Positions 1-6,782 of a DNA stretch of 21,127 bases are shown here, one piece after another. This DNA comes from a virus. The stretch covers positions 1,606-22,732 of the IMG/VR virus record IMGVR_UViG_3300001450_000284; one strand, 5' to 3'. Below the pieces are notes generated by a model. It was not told the origin of the DNA and did no database searches. It worked only from the letters and a program-made list of their open reading frames with translations. Numbering within the stretch: position 1 is the first letter of the stretch; every line of letters starts with the position of its first letter. Made by a program: the position numbers and the translations under genes.

Positions 1-51
1 GCAATTAAGTTGTTCAATTATCAGATACAGGAGAATGTAGATGCGGCGTAA
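1..51 (+). CDS. 3' end of an upstream gene (partial)
   Basis: Frame 1 is open from the left edge to a TAA at 49-51 and encodes a 16-residue tail ending in ENVDAA. It would overlap the next gene by 11 bases, which is normal in this tightly packed genome. A second frame (2-40) is also open and ends in TAG just before the next ATG, so the choice of frame is uncertain. Frame 1 is preferred because its composition looks more protein-like. No function can be assigned from so little sequence. Confidence 0.35.
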   Translation, partial: AIKLFNYQIQENVDAA

Positions 52-298
52 TGGATTAACAAAGTATGATGCTCCACTTCGTATTCAATACGAGTGGGGC
101 TACGAAGCATTCAAACGTGGTGGTAGGTTTGATTCAAAGGGTATCTTCCAAGAGATACGCCTTAACACTGATCCGAATACCATGCAAGCACGAGAGTGGC
201 AGAGGGGGTATAATGATGCTTACTACGGCAAGCCGATGGCTTACGCATTAGATCAGCAAGAAGGACGCAGCAACAATGAATTTAGAAAACGAAGCTAA
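41..298 (+). CDS. Hypothetical 85-aa phage protein
   Basis: A small soluble protein with no recognised family. The ATG at 41 follows a clear Shine-Dalgarno site (AGGAGA, 29-34) at six bases. The protein is rich in aromatic residues and arginine, and has two similar elements: EWGYEAFKRG near residues 18-27 and EWQRGYNDAYYGKP near 52-65. The G-Y-x-x-A-x-x-x-G pattern weakly recalls small ribosome modulation factor/CrpP-like proteins, but this is only a resemblance. The stop lies 25 bases before the preferred MazG start, so the two are probably co-transcribed. Its place beside MazG suggests an early or metabolic role rather than a structural one. Confidence 0.7.
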   Translation: MRRNGLTKYDAPLRIQYEWGYEAFKRGGRFDSKGIFQEIRLNTDPNTMQAREWQRGYNDAYYGKPMAYALDQQEGRSNNEFRKRS

Positions 299-323
299 AC
301 AGTGGATGAAGGAGAGAAAATCA

Positions 324-662
324 ATGAGTGGTATTACAGCAACTGAGTATCAAATACGTGCTGCTGAAACTGCCATCTTCCCAAAAGAAAAAGCCCTTGA
401 GTATATCACTCTTGGGCTTTGTGGTGAGGCTGGTGAGATTGCTAATAAGGTTAAGAAATTAATACGTGATGGTGCAGATATCGAAGGCTACAATGATAAG
501 ATGAACCAGATAGGTGCAGAGTTAGGGGATGTCCTATGGTACTGCGCTATGCTTGCAAAGGAAGTGGACATGAATCTTGGTAGCGTTATGGAAGGTAATC
601 TAGAGAAGTTGGCAGACAGGAAAGCTAGGAACCGTTTACAGGGTGATGGTGATAACCGTTGA
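324..662 (+). CDS. mazG: MazG-like nucleotide pyrophosphohydrolase
   Basis: All-alpha NTP pyrophosphohydrolase that would hydrolyse (d)NTPs, or possibly alarmone-like nucleotides, to monophosphates with Mg2+. The diagnostic E-x-x-E ... E-x-x-D metal-binding signature is present: EAGE (residues 35-38 from this start) in the context GLCGEAGEIANKVKK, then ELGD (66-69) 27 residues later. The usual N-terminal Y-Q-x-x-A-x-x-T-A element precedes it. The ATG at 324 is chosen because AAGGAG lies nine bases upstream (309-314) and the protein then starts where single-domain phage MazGs usually do, giving 112 aa. An in-frame ATG at 276 would add 16 residues and overlap the previous gene by 23 bases. Stand-alone MazG genes are common in marine phages. 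Substrate preference cannot be read from sequence. Confidence 0.92.
   Translation: MSGITATEYQIRAAETAIFPKEKALEYITLGLCGEAGEIANKVKKLIRDGADIEGYNDKMNQIGAELGDVLWYCAMLAKEVDMNLGSVMEGNLEKLADRKARNRLQGDGDNR
390..420 (+). other. Hairpin inside mazG
   Basis: AAAGCCC (390-396) is the exact reverse complement of GGGCTTT (414-420). Inside it GAG (399-401) pairs with CTC (409-411), leaving a symmetric TT/TT internal loop and a seven-base terminal loop. It looks like a terminator stem, but only three T residues follow before GTGG, so termination should be weak. It lies over the codons leading into the first metal-binding motif, so it may be incidental or may slow translation. Confidence 0.4.
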
Positions 663-736
663 TTATATTACTAGGTATAATAGCAATGTTATATATGTAC
701 TTGTTACATATCTTAGCCAAGGAGCAGGGGATTTAG
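659..736 (+). CDS. Possible 25-codon single-span membrane peptide
   Basis: A TTG at 659-661 overlaps the MazG stop as TTGA, a classic translational-coupling arrangement. The frame then stays open for 25 codons to TAG at 734-736. The peptide is very hydrophobic through residue 19 (MIILLGIIAM...), with a polar tail, AKEQGI, so it would be a single transmembrane helix with a short charged end. There is no strong Shine-Dalgarno site; GGTGATGG lies upstream. The stop falls in the loop of the terminator hairpin, so the frame ends exactly where the transcript does. Chance hydrophobic frames occur in AT-rich DNA, so this is a candidate only. A shorter start, ATG at 686, would leave 16 residues. Confidence 0.3.
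   Translation: MIILLGIIAMLYMYLLHILAKEQGI
693..711. repeat. Perfect 7-bp inverted repeat
   Basis: ATATGTA (693-699) and TACATAT (705-711) flank a five-base loop, 14 bases before the terminator stem. The AT-rich stem has no adjoining T-tract on either strand. It could add to transcript-end structure between the convergent units, or be incidental. Confidence 0.35.
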
Positions 737-750
737 TTCCCCTGTTTTTA
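725..750 (+). terminator. Rho-independent terminator of the plus-strand unit
   Basis: CAGGGG (725-730) pairs perfectly with CCCCTG (739-744) around an eight-base loop, and TTTTT (745-749) follows directly. On the plus strand this is a textbook intrinsic terminator ending the mazG transcript. Read on the minus strand the stem has no T-tract after it, so it should not stop the opposing late transcripts efficiently. The T-tract shares bases with the TAA stop (748-750) of the convergent 1230-aa gene. Confidence 0.85.
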
Positions 751-3700
751 TTTGTACGCATCCCTTACTGCCTTACCATACTCAACTAATTTAGATAAAT
801 CTTCTACATCAGCACCGTCTGCTGGCCTACCCTCACGTAGTAAGAACTCCGATGCAGCATTTACACGTACATCAGACGGAAGTCTACGGTAAGCTGTCAT
901 TGCTTTTATGTATACAGGTGCATCTGCTTTTACTTTCTTACCATCTGATAAATTTATTTTGGCGGCTTTAATCTGAGTTGTGATAAGAGGTTTGATACGA
1001 CTGTTTACAAACTCTTGCTCAGTCATTTTCTTTATACCAAACATATTACGTTCTTGTAGCACCTCACTGTCACGATACTCTTCACGAGATTCTTCTTCAT
1101 AAGCTTGTGCTGCAGCTACAATACCGGGGATGATGTCACGCAATTGAGCGTTCTCAAACCTACGTATGCTAGGTACTTTAGATGTACTACCCAATTCAAA
1201 CTCAGTTAAACCAAGACGTTTAATATATTCACCCTCTTCACTATCCTGTGTTCTCAGGGTAAGGCCTAGCCCCACTTTCAATGCTGAACCTACTCTACTT
1301 GATTCCTCTTGGAATAAGCGTTCACGTATAGGTTGTTCATCTTCTGTTATTACACCATCCTCATTTATGTCTAGGTCTACATCTCTTTCATTTACAGTAC
1401 CATCTTTATTTATTCGCACATCCCTTGCCATCAGTCCCCTAGCTTCAAAGGGTCGCTTAATTTCTTTCTCAAATGTAGAACCAAACGCTAGTGTAGGGTC
1501 TTGCGCTACGTCCTTATATGTTTCTTCACGTCTACCTAGCGCACGTTCAGTATCAATTATTTGTGCAAATGGTACAGCCCACGTAGATAGATAGTTACCT
1601 AGCGCACGGCCTACTCGCCTTGCTGCAGCTTCATCTCTAGTCAAATCAGAATCACCTGCAAGTTGTACCACTTCATCTACGATGCTGTTACCTACACCTG
1701 TACGTATGTTAGTGCCTAAGAATGTTTCTGCAAATTCCCTTGCTTTAAAGAAGTCGTCAAACGTACCATTTATTATACGCTTAGTTGCTTCACCTAAGTA
1801 CATCATCTGGCGTACTGGAAACTGTGGTGTAGTATCCATCACTGTACCATCACCTACATTAATCTCTTTATAATCTGCAGGTGCATCATCACTTGTACGA
1901 GCCATATAAGCTGCACCAACAGTACCTATGCCTACTAGATTACGTGAGATACGTTGACGGTCTTTAGCGGTCAGCTTAGTGCCTTTAGGTATTTGCCCCA
2001 TCAGTTTCTTTGTCAAGGGTATAGATGCACCACCTGCATAGTTACCCATTATCTCCATACTATTAAACATAAAGCGTGGGAATGGCATTACAACAGTCAA
2101 ACCATTACGTGTAATGAATGATGTAGCTTCTCTGAACACACCAATGTCAGGCTGCTTTGCATAGGTTACATCTAGTGCATTGTTAGTAGCATCAGCTACC
2201 AGTTCATTGAATGACCTAGCCCCTTTAGGACGTACTGTAGTTGAATCATTCAGCAAGTCTTTAATCTTGCCATCATTCAGCGTGTCAATTAAATCAATCT
2301 TATACTCACGCTTGACTAGGCGTTCTAATTCACCAAGGAATGCACCCCTGCGTACAAGGTATTCTTGCCAGCGGTTAGCACTATTAAGTACACTTACACC
2401 ATCCTCTAGTTCAGATAGTACAGTATCTACACCCTTGCCTACTGTATCAAAATTTCTACTCGCCAAGCGTTCTGCTTCTTGCCTAGCTTTTTTAGCGTTG
2501 TATACTAACTTACCCTTTTTGTTTTTTGAGTAAAATCTTTTATCATCTTTCAACGCCTTTAAGAAAGTCTCTACTTGCTGCTGTCTAGGAATACCACGCC
2601 CTGTAGCAGCCTGTAATTCATTAAGCTGGTTAAACATAAGGTCAAACTGCTTGGATAGTTCAGGTCTGTCTAAGATAAAGTCAACATACTCCTTAGTATC
2701 TAATCTGCTTTCAGGCCCAAACATATACTTCATGTTGGCAAAGCTATCCTTCCAGTTTTCTTTACTGATAAGAGACTTAGCACCAGCAGCAGCCTTACCA
2801 CCTACGCCCTTTGCTTCGCCCATGTTATACAAGGCAGTGTCCATTACATTACCTAGTGAATCCATAGGTGAACGAATGCCAGCAGACTGTAGGTTACGTG
2901 CAGCAGTAGCAAGCTGAGACACCAGACCACCACGGCGTATACCTTCTAAGCGCATGATGTTATTACGTATGTTACCCTGACGTGCCTGTGTAGCTGCCCG
3001 TTGCAAGTCCTGCATCTCATTGAGTGGCCTTGCACGTTTAATCTGAGACAGCTTGTTGAGTACCTTACCTGCCTCTGAGCCAGAGCCTACAACAGTAAGG
3101 ATGTAATCCTCAAAAGATACATTGTACTTGTTTAACGTGTCAATGAGTTCGTCACCAGCTATCAGTTCTTTGTTGATGGTCAGGTCAAGTAGATTATCTA
3201 TTACAGTCTTATCATTATCAAACGCTGTAGGATACTTAGTCTTTAGGTCTGCTGCTGCAGCAACTAGACCATCTAGCTTCTCTGGCTTGAGTATAGGTGC
3301 AGTAAGTGTATCACCAACGCCAGCTAGTTTAGCTGCATCGTCAGCCTCTACTTCACTAAGACCTAGTGCTTTAGCAGTTTGACTTCTGGTATCTTTAAAG
3401 TCTATCTCTTCAGCGGTTTCTTTACCTGCTTTACGAGCTAAGTCATCGTCAACTACACGCACACCATCTACTACAGTTGAGATAGTCTTTCCTGTCTGTT
3501 CTTCAAAGCCTAAGATAAGTTCATTCTTTAAGTCTACGTTCTCTGCCGCAACCTGTTCAGCCCTTGTTGTCTTAGCTGCTATCTCTTCTGCTGTAGCTTC
3601 CTTGGCCTTGTTTATATTCATCTTACGGTCAAGTAGTTTAGCACGGGCTTTCTCACCCTTTGCTTTTAGCTTGGCTGTTTGTTTAGCTTCTCTAAATAGT

Positions 3701-4440
3701 TTTCTTACAGGACGCATAACAGTTGAACCACCCGGAACTGCAGACTCTATCATTTCTAACATCATACCCATATCACCAGCAAACTTCTCACCGCCTACTC
3801 TGTCTTCAAAGGGTACGTCAACTCCGACAGCTTTTAATCCTTTAGTCAAGGCTACTCCAACATTGGCGGTGCTATCAGACACAAATTCCATAGCTACGGC
3901 AAGATTCCTAATGTCTTTACCCGCTGCTTTACCAATCCATTCTACAATAGGCTGGAAGGGTTCTGCTATAGATTCATCTATAAAGTCTTCTGGTATCACA
4001 CTACCAAGATTACTAAACTTCTCTGCTGTTTTTGCAGTACTGGCATAGTTAAACGCAGAGTCAGTTTGTTCTGACACTGTTGGTGTAGGCTCATCAATGG
4101 GTTCTAGCTTTACTCTATCAACTTCTGCATCGCCTGTAGGCACTGAAGGTACATACCTGTACCCTTCAGGCACTTCACCTGTACGCACGAATGTTTCTTC
4201 TGGTGTTTCTACAACAGGCTCATCTACAGAGACATATTCAGCGTCATCGAACACACTTTCAAACTTAGATACTGCTGTATCTTGTGGTGCAGCTTCTTCT
4301 ACGTCCTCGACAGGTACTTCTTCTTCATCATCTTTAAACACATCATCAAACTTAGAAACAGAAGAAGGAGCAGACGCAGGTGTTGATTGCTGTCTCTGCT
4401 CCTCATCGTCAAAGACACTACTAAAATCTAACGATGCCAT
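748..4440 (-). CDS. Large probable internal/ejection virion protein, 1230 aa
   Basis: Last gene of the late unit and the largest in the window. The first ~120 residues are acidic and disordered, and carry three copies of an F-x-x-V-F-x-D motif (F6, F31, F60). Residues about 250-350 are a charged helical region. Near 501-540 is RGGLVSQLATAARNLQSAG, and near 781-792 VVMPFPRFMFN; both resemble, as recalled, segments of large phage proteins thought to be packaged in the head and ejected with DNA. A calcium-loop pair lies at 1009-1035, with DINEDG in the second loop. No lysozyme, protease or polymerase active site was recognised. Position downstream of the tail genes, size and composition fit a T7 gp16-type internal protein, but homology to gp16 is not visible. 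Confidence 0.6.
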   Translation of the reverse strand: MASLDFSSVFDDEEQRQQSTPASAPSSVSKFDDVFKDDEEEVPVEDVEEAAPQDTAVSKFESVFDDAEYVSVDEPVVETPEETFVRTGEVPEGYRYVPSVPTGDAEVDRVKLEPIDEPTPTVSEQTDSAFNYASTAKTAEKFSNLGSVIPEDFIDESIAEPFQPIVEWIGKAAGKDIRNLAVAMEFVSDSTANVGVALTKGLKAVGVDVPFEDRVGGEKFAGDMGMMLEMIESAVPGGSTVMRPVRKLFREAKQTAKLKAKGEKARAKLLDRKMNINKAKEATAEEIAAKTTRAEQVAAENVDLKNELILGFEEQTGKTISTVVDGVRVVDDDLARKAGKETAEEIDFKDTRSQTAKALGLSEVEADDAAKLAGVGDTLTAPILKPEKLDGLVAAAADLKTKYPTAFDNDKTVIDNLLDLTINKELIAGDELIDTLNKYNVSFEDYILTVVGSGSEAGKVLNKLSQIKRARPLNEMQDLQRAATQARQGNIRNNIMRLEGIRRGGLVSQLATAARNLQSAGIRSPMDSLGNVMDTALYNMGEAKGVGGKAAAGAKSLISKENWKDSFANMKYMFGPESRLDTKEYVDFILDRPELSKQFDLMFNQLNELQAATGRGIPRQQQVETFLKALKDDKRFYSKNKKGKLVYNAKKARQEAERLASRNFDTVGKGVDTVLSELEDGVSVLNSANRWQEYLVRRGAFLGELERLVKREYKIDLIDTLNDGKIKDLLNDSTTVRPKGARSFNELVADATNNALDVTYAKQPDIGVFREATSFITRNGLTVVMPFPRFMFNSMEIMGNYAGGASIPLTKKLMGQIPKGTKLTAKDRQRISRNLVGIGTVGAAYMARTSDDAPADYKEINVGDGTVMDTTPQFPVRQMMYLGEATKRIINGTFDDFFKAREFAETFLGTNIRTGVGNSIVDEVVQLAGDSDLTRDEAAARRVGRALGNYLSTWAVPFAQIIDTERALGRREETYKDVAQDPTLAFGSTFEKEIKRPFEARGLMARDVRINKDGTVNERDVDLDINEDGVITEDEQPIRERLFQEESSRVGSALKVGLGLTLRTQDSEEGEYIKRLGLTEFELGSTSKVPSIRRFENAQLRDIIPGIVAAAQAYEEESREEYRDSEVLQERNMFGIKKMTEQEFVNSRIKPLITTQIKAAKINLSDGKKVKADAPVYIKAMTAYRRLPSDVRVNAASEFLLREGRPADGADVEDLSKLVEYGKAVRDAYK

Positions 4441-4442
4441 AT

Positions 4443-6065
4443 TTATCTACCCATATCTTCATCATTTTCTGCTTTTACAAATCTAGTACCTGTCCAAATT
4501 CCATAAAGCGAACCATCCTCTTTAAAAGGTACAACAGCACCTGCCTTAATATTTTCTTTAGCATACTTTGTTAGCTGTTGAGCATTCTGTAATCCTGAAA
4601 TCTTGTTCCACGGTACATAGTTTATTTTGTCAGTAGATTTCTTTTTTGCAACGGCTGTATTGTATTCTGCCTCTTTACCAACAGCAAAGCCATATGCCTT
4701 TTGAATATTGTCTGCACGTAAGGAATCAATGTAGCGTTTAGCTTCGTCTGGCATAGATTTACCTTCAGGTGTAAGTCTTTTTGCAGCAGTGTTTAATGCT
4801 CTATCCATTCCACCATAGTAAGCAGCTTCGTTACCCTCAATAGCGTACTTAACTTTGCCGCCAATATCTTTCTGTGGTACTTTCTCTAACTCAAACTTTC
4901 TAGCGTTTTCTATTATACTATCAAGACTTTGTTTTGCAAACTCAATAGCCGTACCGCCTTGATTCTCTACTTCATTATTATAGGCTATTGCAGCAGCAGT
5001 CATATCAGTCGATAATTGTTTAAAGTCTTTACGTTCAATATCAGTAATATCAGACCTAGCCAGTTGAGTTTCTGCATATATAACTGCTTTTTCAAAGCTG
5101 GCAAATTCAGGATGTCGTTTAGCTTTTGCTGCCTCACGTTTCTGCTCTGCAACGGATAAGCCAGCAGCTTCCATATCAACTACGTGTTTTTCTGCCCTCA
5201 TAATTAATTCTGCTTGTCTACGTAGTGCCTCTGCTTTTGCTCTTTTATTAGCTACTTCTTGTTGTTTTTCAGCGGAAGCAAACTTGTCTTTAGCTAAATC
5301 TGCAGCTTGTGCGTCTAGGTTCATAGCTTGCCTTGTTCTTGTCATTCCAAGGTCAGTAGCATCCATATCTAACCTTACTCTATCTAAGCCCAATTCTTTA
5401 GTTTCTATATTTAAGCCTCTTTCTTCTTGATCCTGTCCATACTTTTCTGCAGCACTAAGCCTTGACCTATCCACAGAACCAAACTTACCTATACTTGATG
5501 CCGGTGCAGTGGCAGGTTTTGCATCAAATCCTTTATTCATTTGTTTCTCAAGCCGTGCAGTATCCGTGTCATCACCATCACGTCCGAAGAACTCGTCTAT
5601 CCTAGATGTACCTACACCATAGGTAGCAGCTTTAAACTGTGTTCCTTTATACTCAGGCATAAGAAGTCCAGCTTCTCCACCTGTGTAAGCAGTATCACCT
5701 TCTTTGAAATCTTTAAAGTCTAAGCTTATGTCATAGCTACCTAACTCATCTGCACGTCCTCTTGCTTTAGTTAAGTAAGAAGTCACACCAGCAACACCAC
5801 CACCTGATTCAGCCAAGCTATCAAAAGCAGCTTTAGCTTTAGTAGCATCTCCATTAAAACCCTCTAATAAAGATCGGTATCCAGCAAGAGCCTCTTCATC
5901 TGTCTTTTCTTTTTTGGCTTCATACTTTTCTCGTTTGGTTGCTTCTCGTTGCATCCAAAACTTTTTAGCAGAGCTAAGTTCATCTTGCCTTCTTTCCATA
6001 GCAGACTGCAAGCCCTTGTCTATACTACTAGCTAATCCTGTTGAAAACCCTGTCCAAAAACTCAT
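4443..6065 (-). CDS. Coiled-coil virion protein, 540 aa, probably internal
   Basis: The short N-terminus (SFWTGFSTGLASSIDKGL) is amphipathic, followed by charged helix to about residue 75. A glycine-containing middle part (90-200) leads into a long predicted coiled coil at 203-320, with heptad spacing in the stretch LGLDRVR, LDMDATD, LGMTRTR. The C-terminus turns to beta-type sequence with GSLYGIWTGTRFVKA and an acidic end. The ATG overlaps the upstream stop as TAATG, with GGAG seven to eight bases before it, and the next gene starts two bases after its stop, so translation is probably coupled. It has no recognised enzyme motif. Context and helical content suggest an internal core or ejection protein partnered with the 1230-aa product; this is inference. 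Confidence 0.6.
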   Translation of the reverse strand: MSFWTGFSTGLASSIDKGLQSAMERRQDELSSAKKFWMQREATKREKYEAKKEKTDEEALAGYRSLLEGFNGDATKAKAAFDSLAESGGGVAGVTSYLTKARGRADELGSYDISLDFKDFKEGDTAYTGGEAGLLMPEYKGTQFKAATYGVGTSRIDEFFGRDGDDTDTARLEKQMNKGFDAKPATAPASSIGKFGSVDRSRLSAAEKYGQDQEERGLNIETKELGLDRVRLDMDATDLGMTRTRQAMNLDAQAADLAKDKFASAEKQQEVANKRAKAEALRRQAELIMRAEKHVVDMEAAGLSVAEQKREAAKAKRHPEFASFEKAVIYAETQLARSDITDIERKDFKQLSTDMTAAAIAYNNEVENQGGTAIEFAKQSLDSIIENARKFELEKVPQKDIGGKVKYAIEGNEAAYYGGMDRALNTAAKRLTPEGKSMPDEAKRYIDSLRADNIQKAYGFAVGKEAEYNTAVAKKKSTDKINYVPWNKISGLQNAQQLTKYAKENIKAGAVVPFKEDGSLYGIWTGTRFVKAENDEDMGR

Positions 6066-6565
6066 TACTTTCTCCGTGCCATTAAGCCTGTTGGCTCTTC
6101 ATTTTCTTCAACTTCTTTATCCTCAGTTTCGGTTACTTCATCTTTGTTTTTTAAGTCTGCTTCATACTCTGTAATAGCTTTAGCCATAGCTGAATCTCGT
6201 AGTATAGGCTTATTAGGATTTTCTAAACCTGTCTCATACTTAACACCTGCACTATCACCAATCATCATAAGCATTTCCATAATCATAGGCAGTACAAGCA
6301 TGCCCACATCTACTGTGTGTATACCTTCCATAACACTAGACAATTGAATAGTATTAGCAATAGATGTAACAGGCACACCAGACTCCAGCACTTCAGTTAG
6401 TTGAACCATGAACTCTTCACTACTCATACGTTCCATGTAGTAGTCAATAGTATCATCTACTGTACTAAATCTAGAAGGAGTTTGCCACGGTCTAGCACCT
6501 AACTCAGCAGTTAAAGACTGCCCCGGAATAGGTGCATCAAAACTAGGTTGATTCGTTATCGCCAT
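6065..6565 (-). CDS. Conserved phage structural protein with FDAPIPGQSL motif
   Basis: A 166-aa protein opening with SFDAPIPGQSLTAELGARPW, a motif recalled from uncharacterised virion proteins of marine phages, including T4-like cyanophages; this is from memory and not checked. Residues 86-107 (starting VDVGMLVLPMIMEMLMM) are hydrophobic enough to be a membrane segment or a buried helix. The last 35 residues are a highly acidic linker ending in a basic GLMARRK. The start overlaps the preceding gene by 23 bases in another frame, and its stop overlaps the next ATG by one base. The acidic tail with a basic end resembles a tether or scaffold-type interaction tail. The biochemical role is unknown. 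Confidence 0.65.
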   Translation of the reverse strand: MAITNQPSFDAPIPGQSLTAELGARPWQTPSRFSTVDDTIDYYMERMSSEEFMVQLTEVLESGVPVTSIANTIQLSSVMEGIHTVDVGMLVLPMIMEMLMMIGDSAGVKYETGLENPNKPILRDSAMAKAITEYEADLKNKDEVTETEDKEVEENEEPTGLMARRK

Positions 6566-6782
6566 TTATTTCATCCCTGTATTTTCTTATGACTTGCATT
6601 TGTTTAGCTACACGAACAGCAGGATTATTGTAGTCGAGACCATCTGTTTCTTTAGACATAGTATTAGACCTAGTTAATAGGCCACCTGTTTTTTCTGGTT
6701 TTTTTACAGTCTTTAAGTTTTCAAATCCTTCAATATCCATACGTTTGTAGGCTTCTCTAGCAGCATTAAATTGTCTGGACAT
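6543..6782 (-). CDS. Small basic unknown protein, 79 aa
   Basis: The ATG at 6780-6782 has GGAG eight bases upstream and overlaps the 3' end of the 976-aa gene by 17 bases; its own 3' end overlaps the next gene by 23 bases. The N-terminal half is helical and charged (FNAAREAYKRM). The middle holds KTGGLLTRSNTM, similar to a glycine-pair element in the 70-aa protein near the other end of the late unit (SKGGLLKKY). The C-terminal half is a second charged helix. No family was recognised. The tight overlaps on both sides and the conserved frame support it as a real gene of the internal-protein block. Confidence 0.6.
   Translation of the reverse strand: MSRQFNAAREAYKRMDIEGFENLKTVKKPEKTGGLLTRSNTMSKETDGLDYNNPAVRVAKQMQVIRKYRDEINGDNEST

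Noticed and set aside
276-323. Upstream ATG (276) as the MazG start
   Set aside because: The AAGGA ahead of it is farther than ideal, it overlaps the previous gene, and the added 16 residues are not typical of single-domain MazG; the ATG at 324 has the better ribosome site.
662-681. TATAAT at 676-681 as a plus-strand promoter
   Set aside because: There is no -35 at a suitable distance and nothing but the possible micro-ORF and the terminator downstream; AT-rich sequence gives such hexamers by chance.
748-4440. Lytic transglycosylase or polymerase activity in the 1230-aa protein
   Set aside because: No catalytic Glu context or polymerase motif could be found by eye, so no enzyme activity is claimed.
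4097-4486. Plus-strand frames opposite the 1230-aa gene (several of 60-150 codons)
   Set aside because: Their Ser/Thr-rich products and lack of ribosome sites mark them as shadows of the acidic minus-strand coding sequence.
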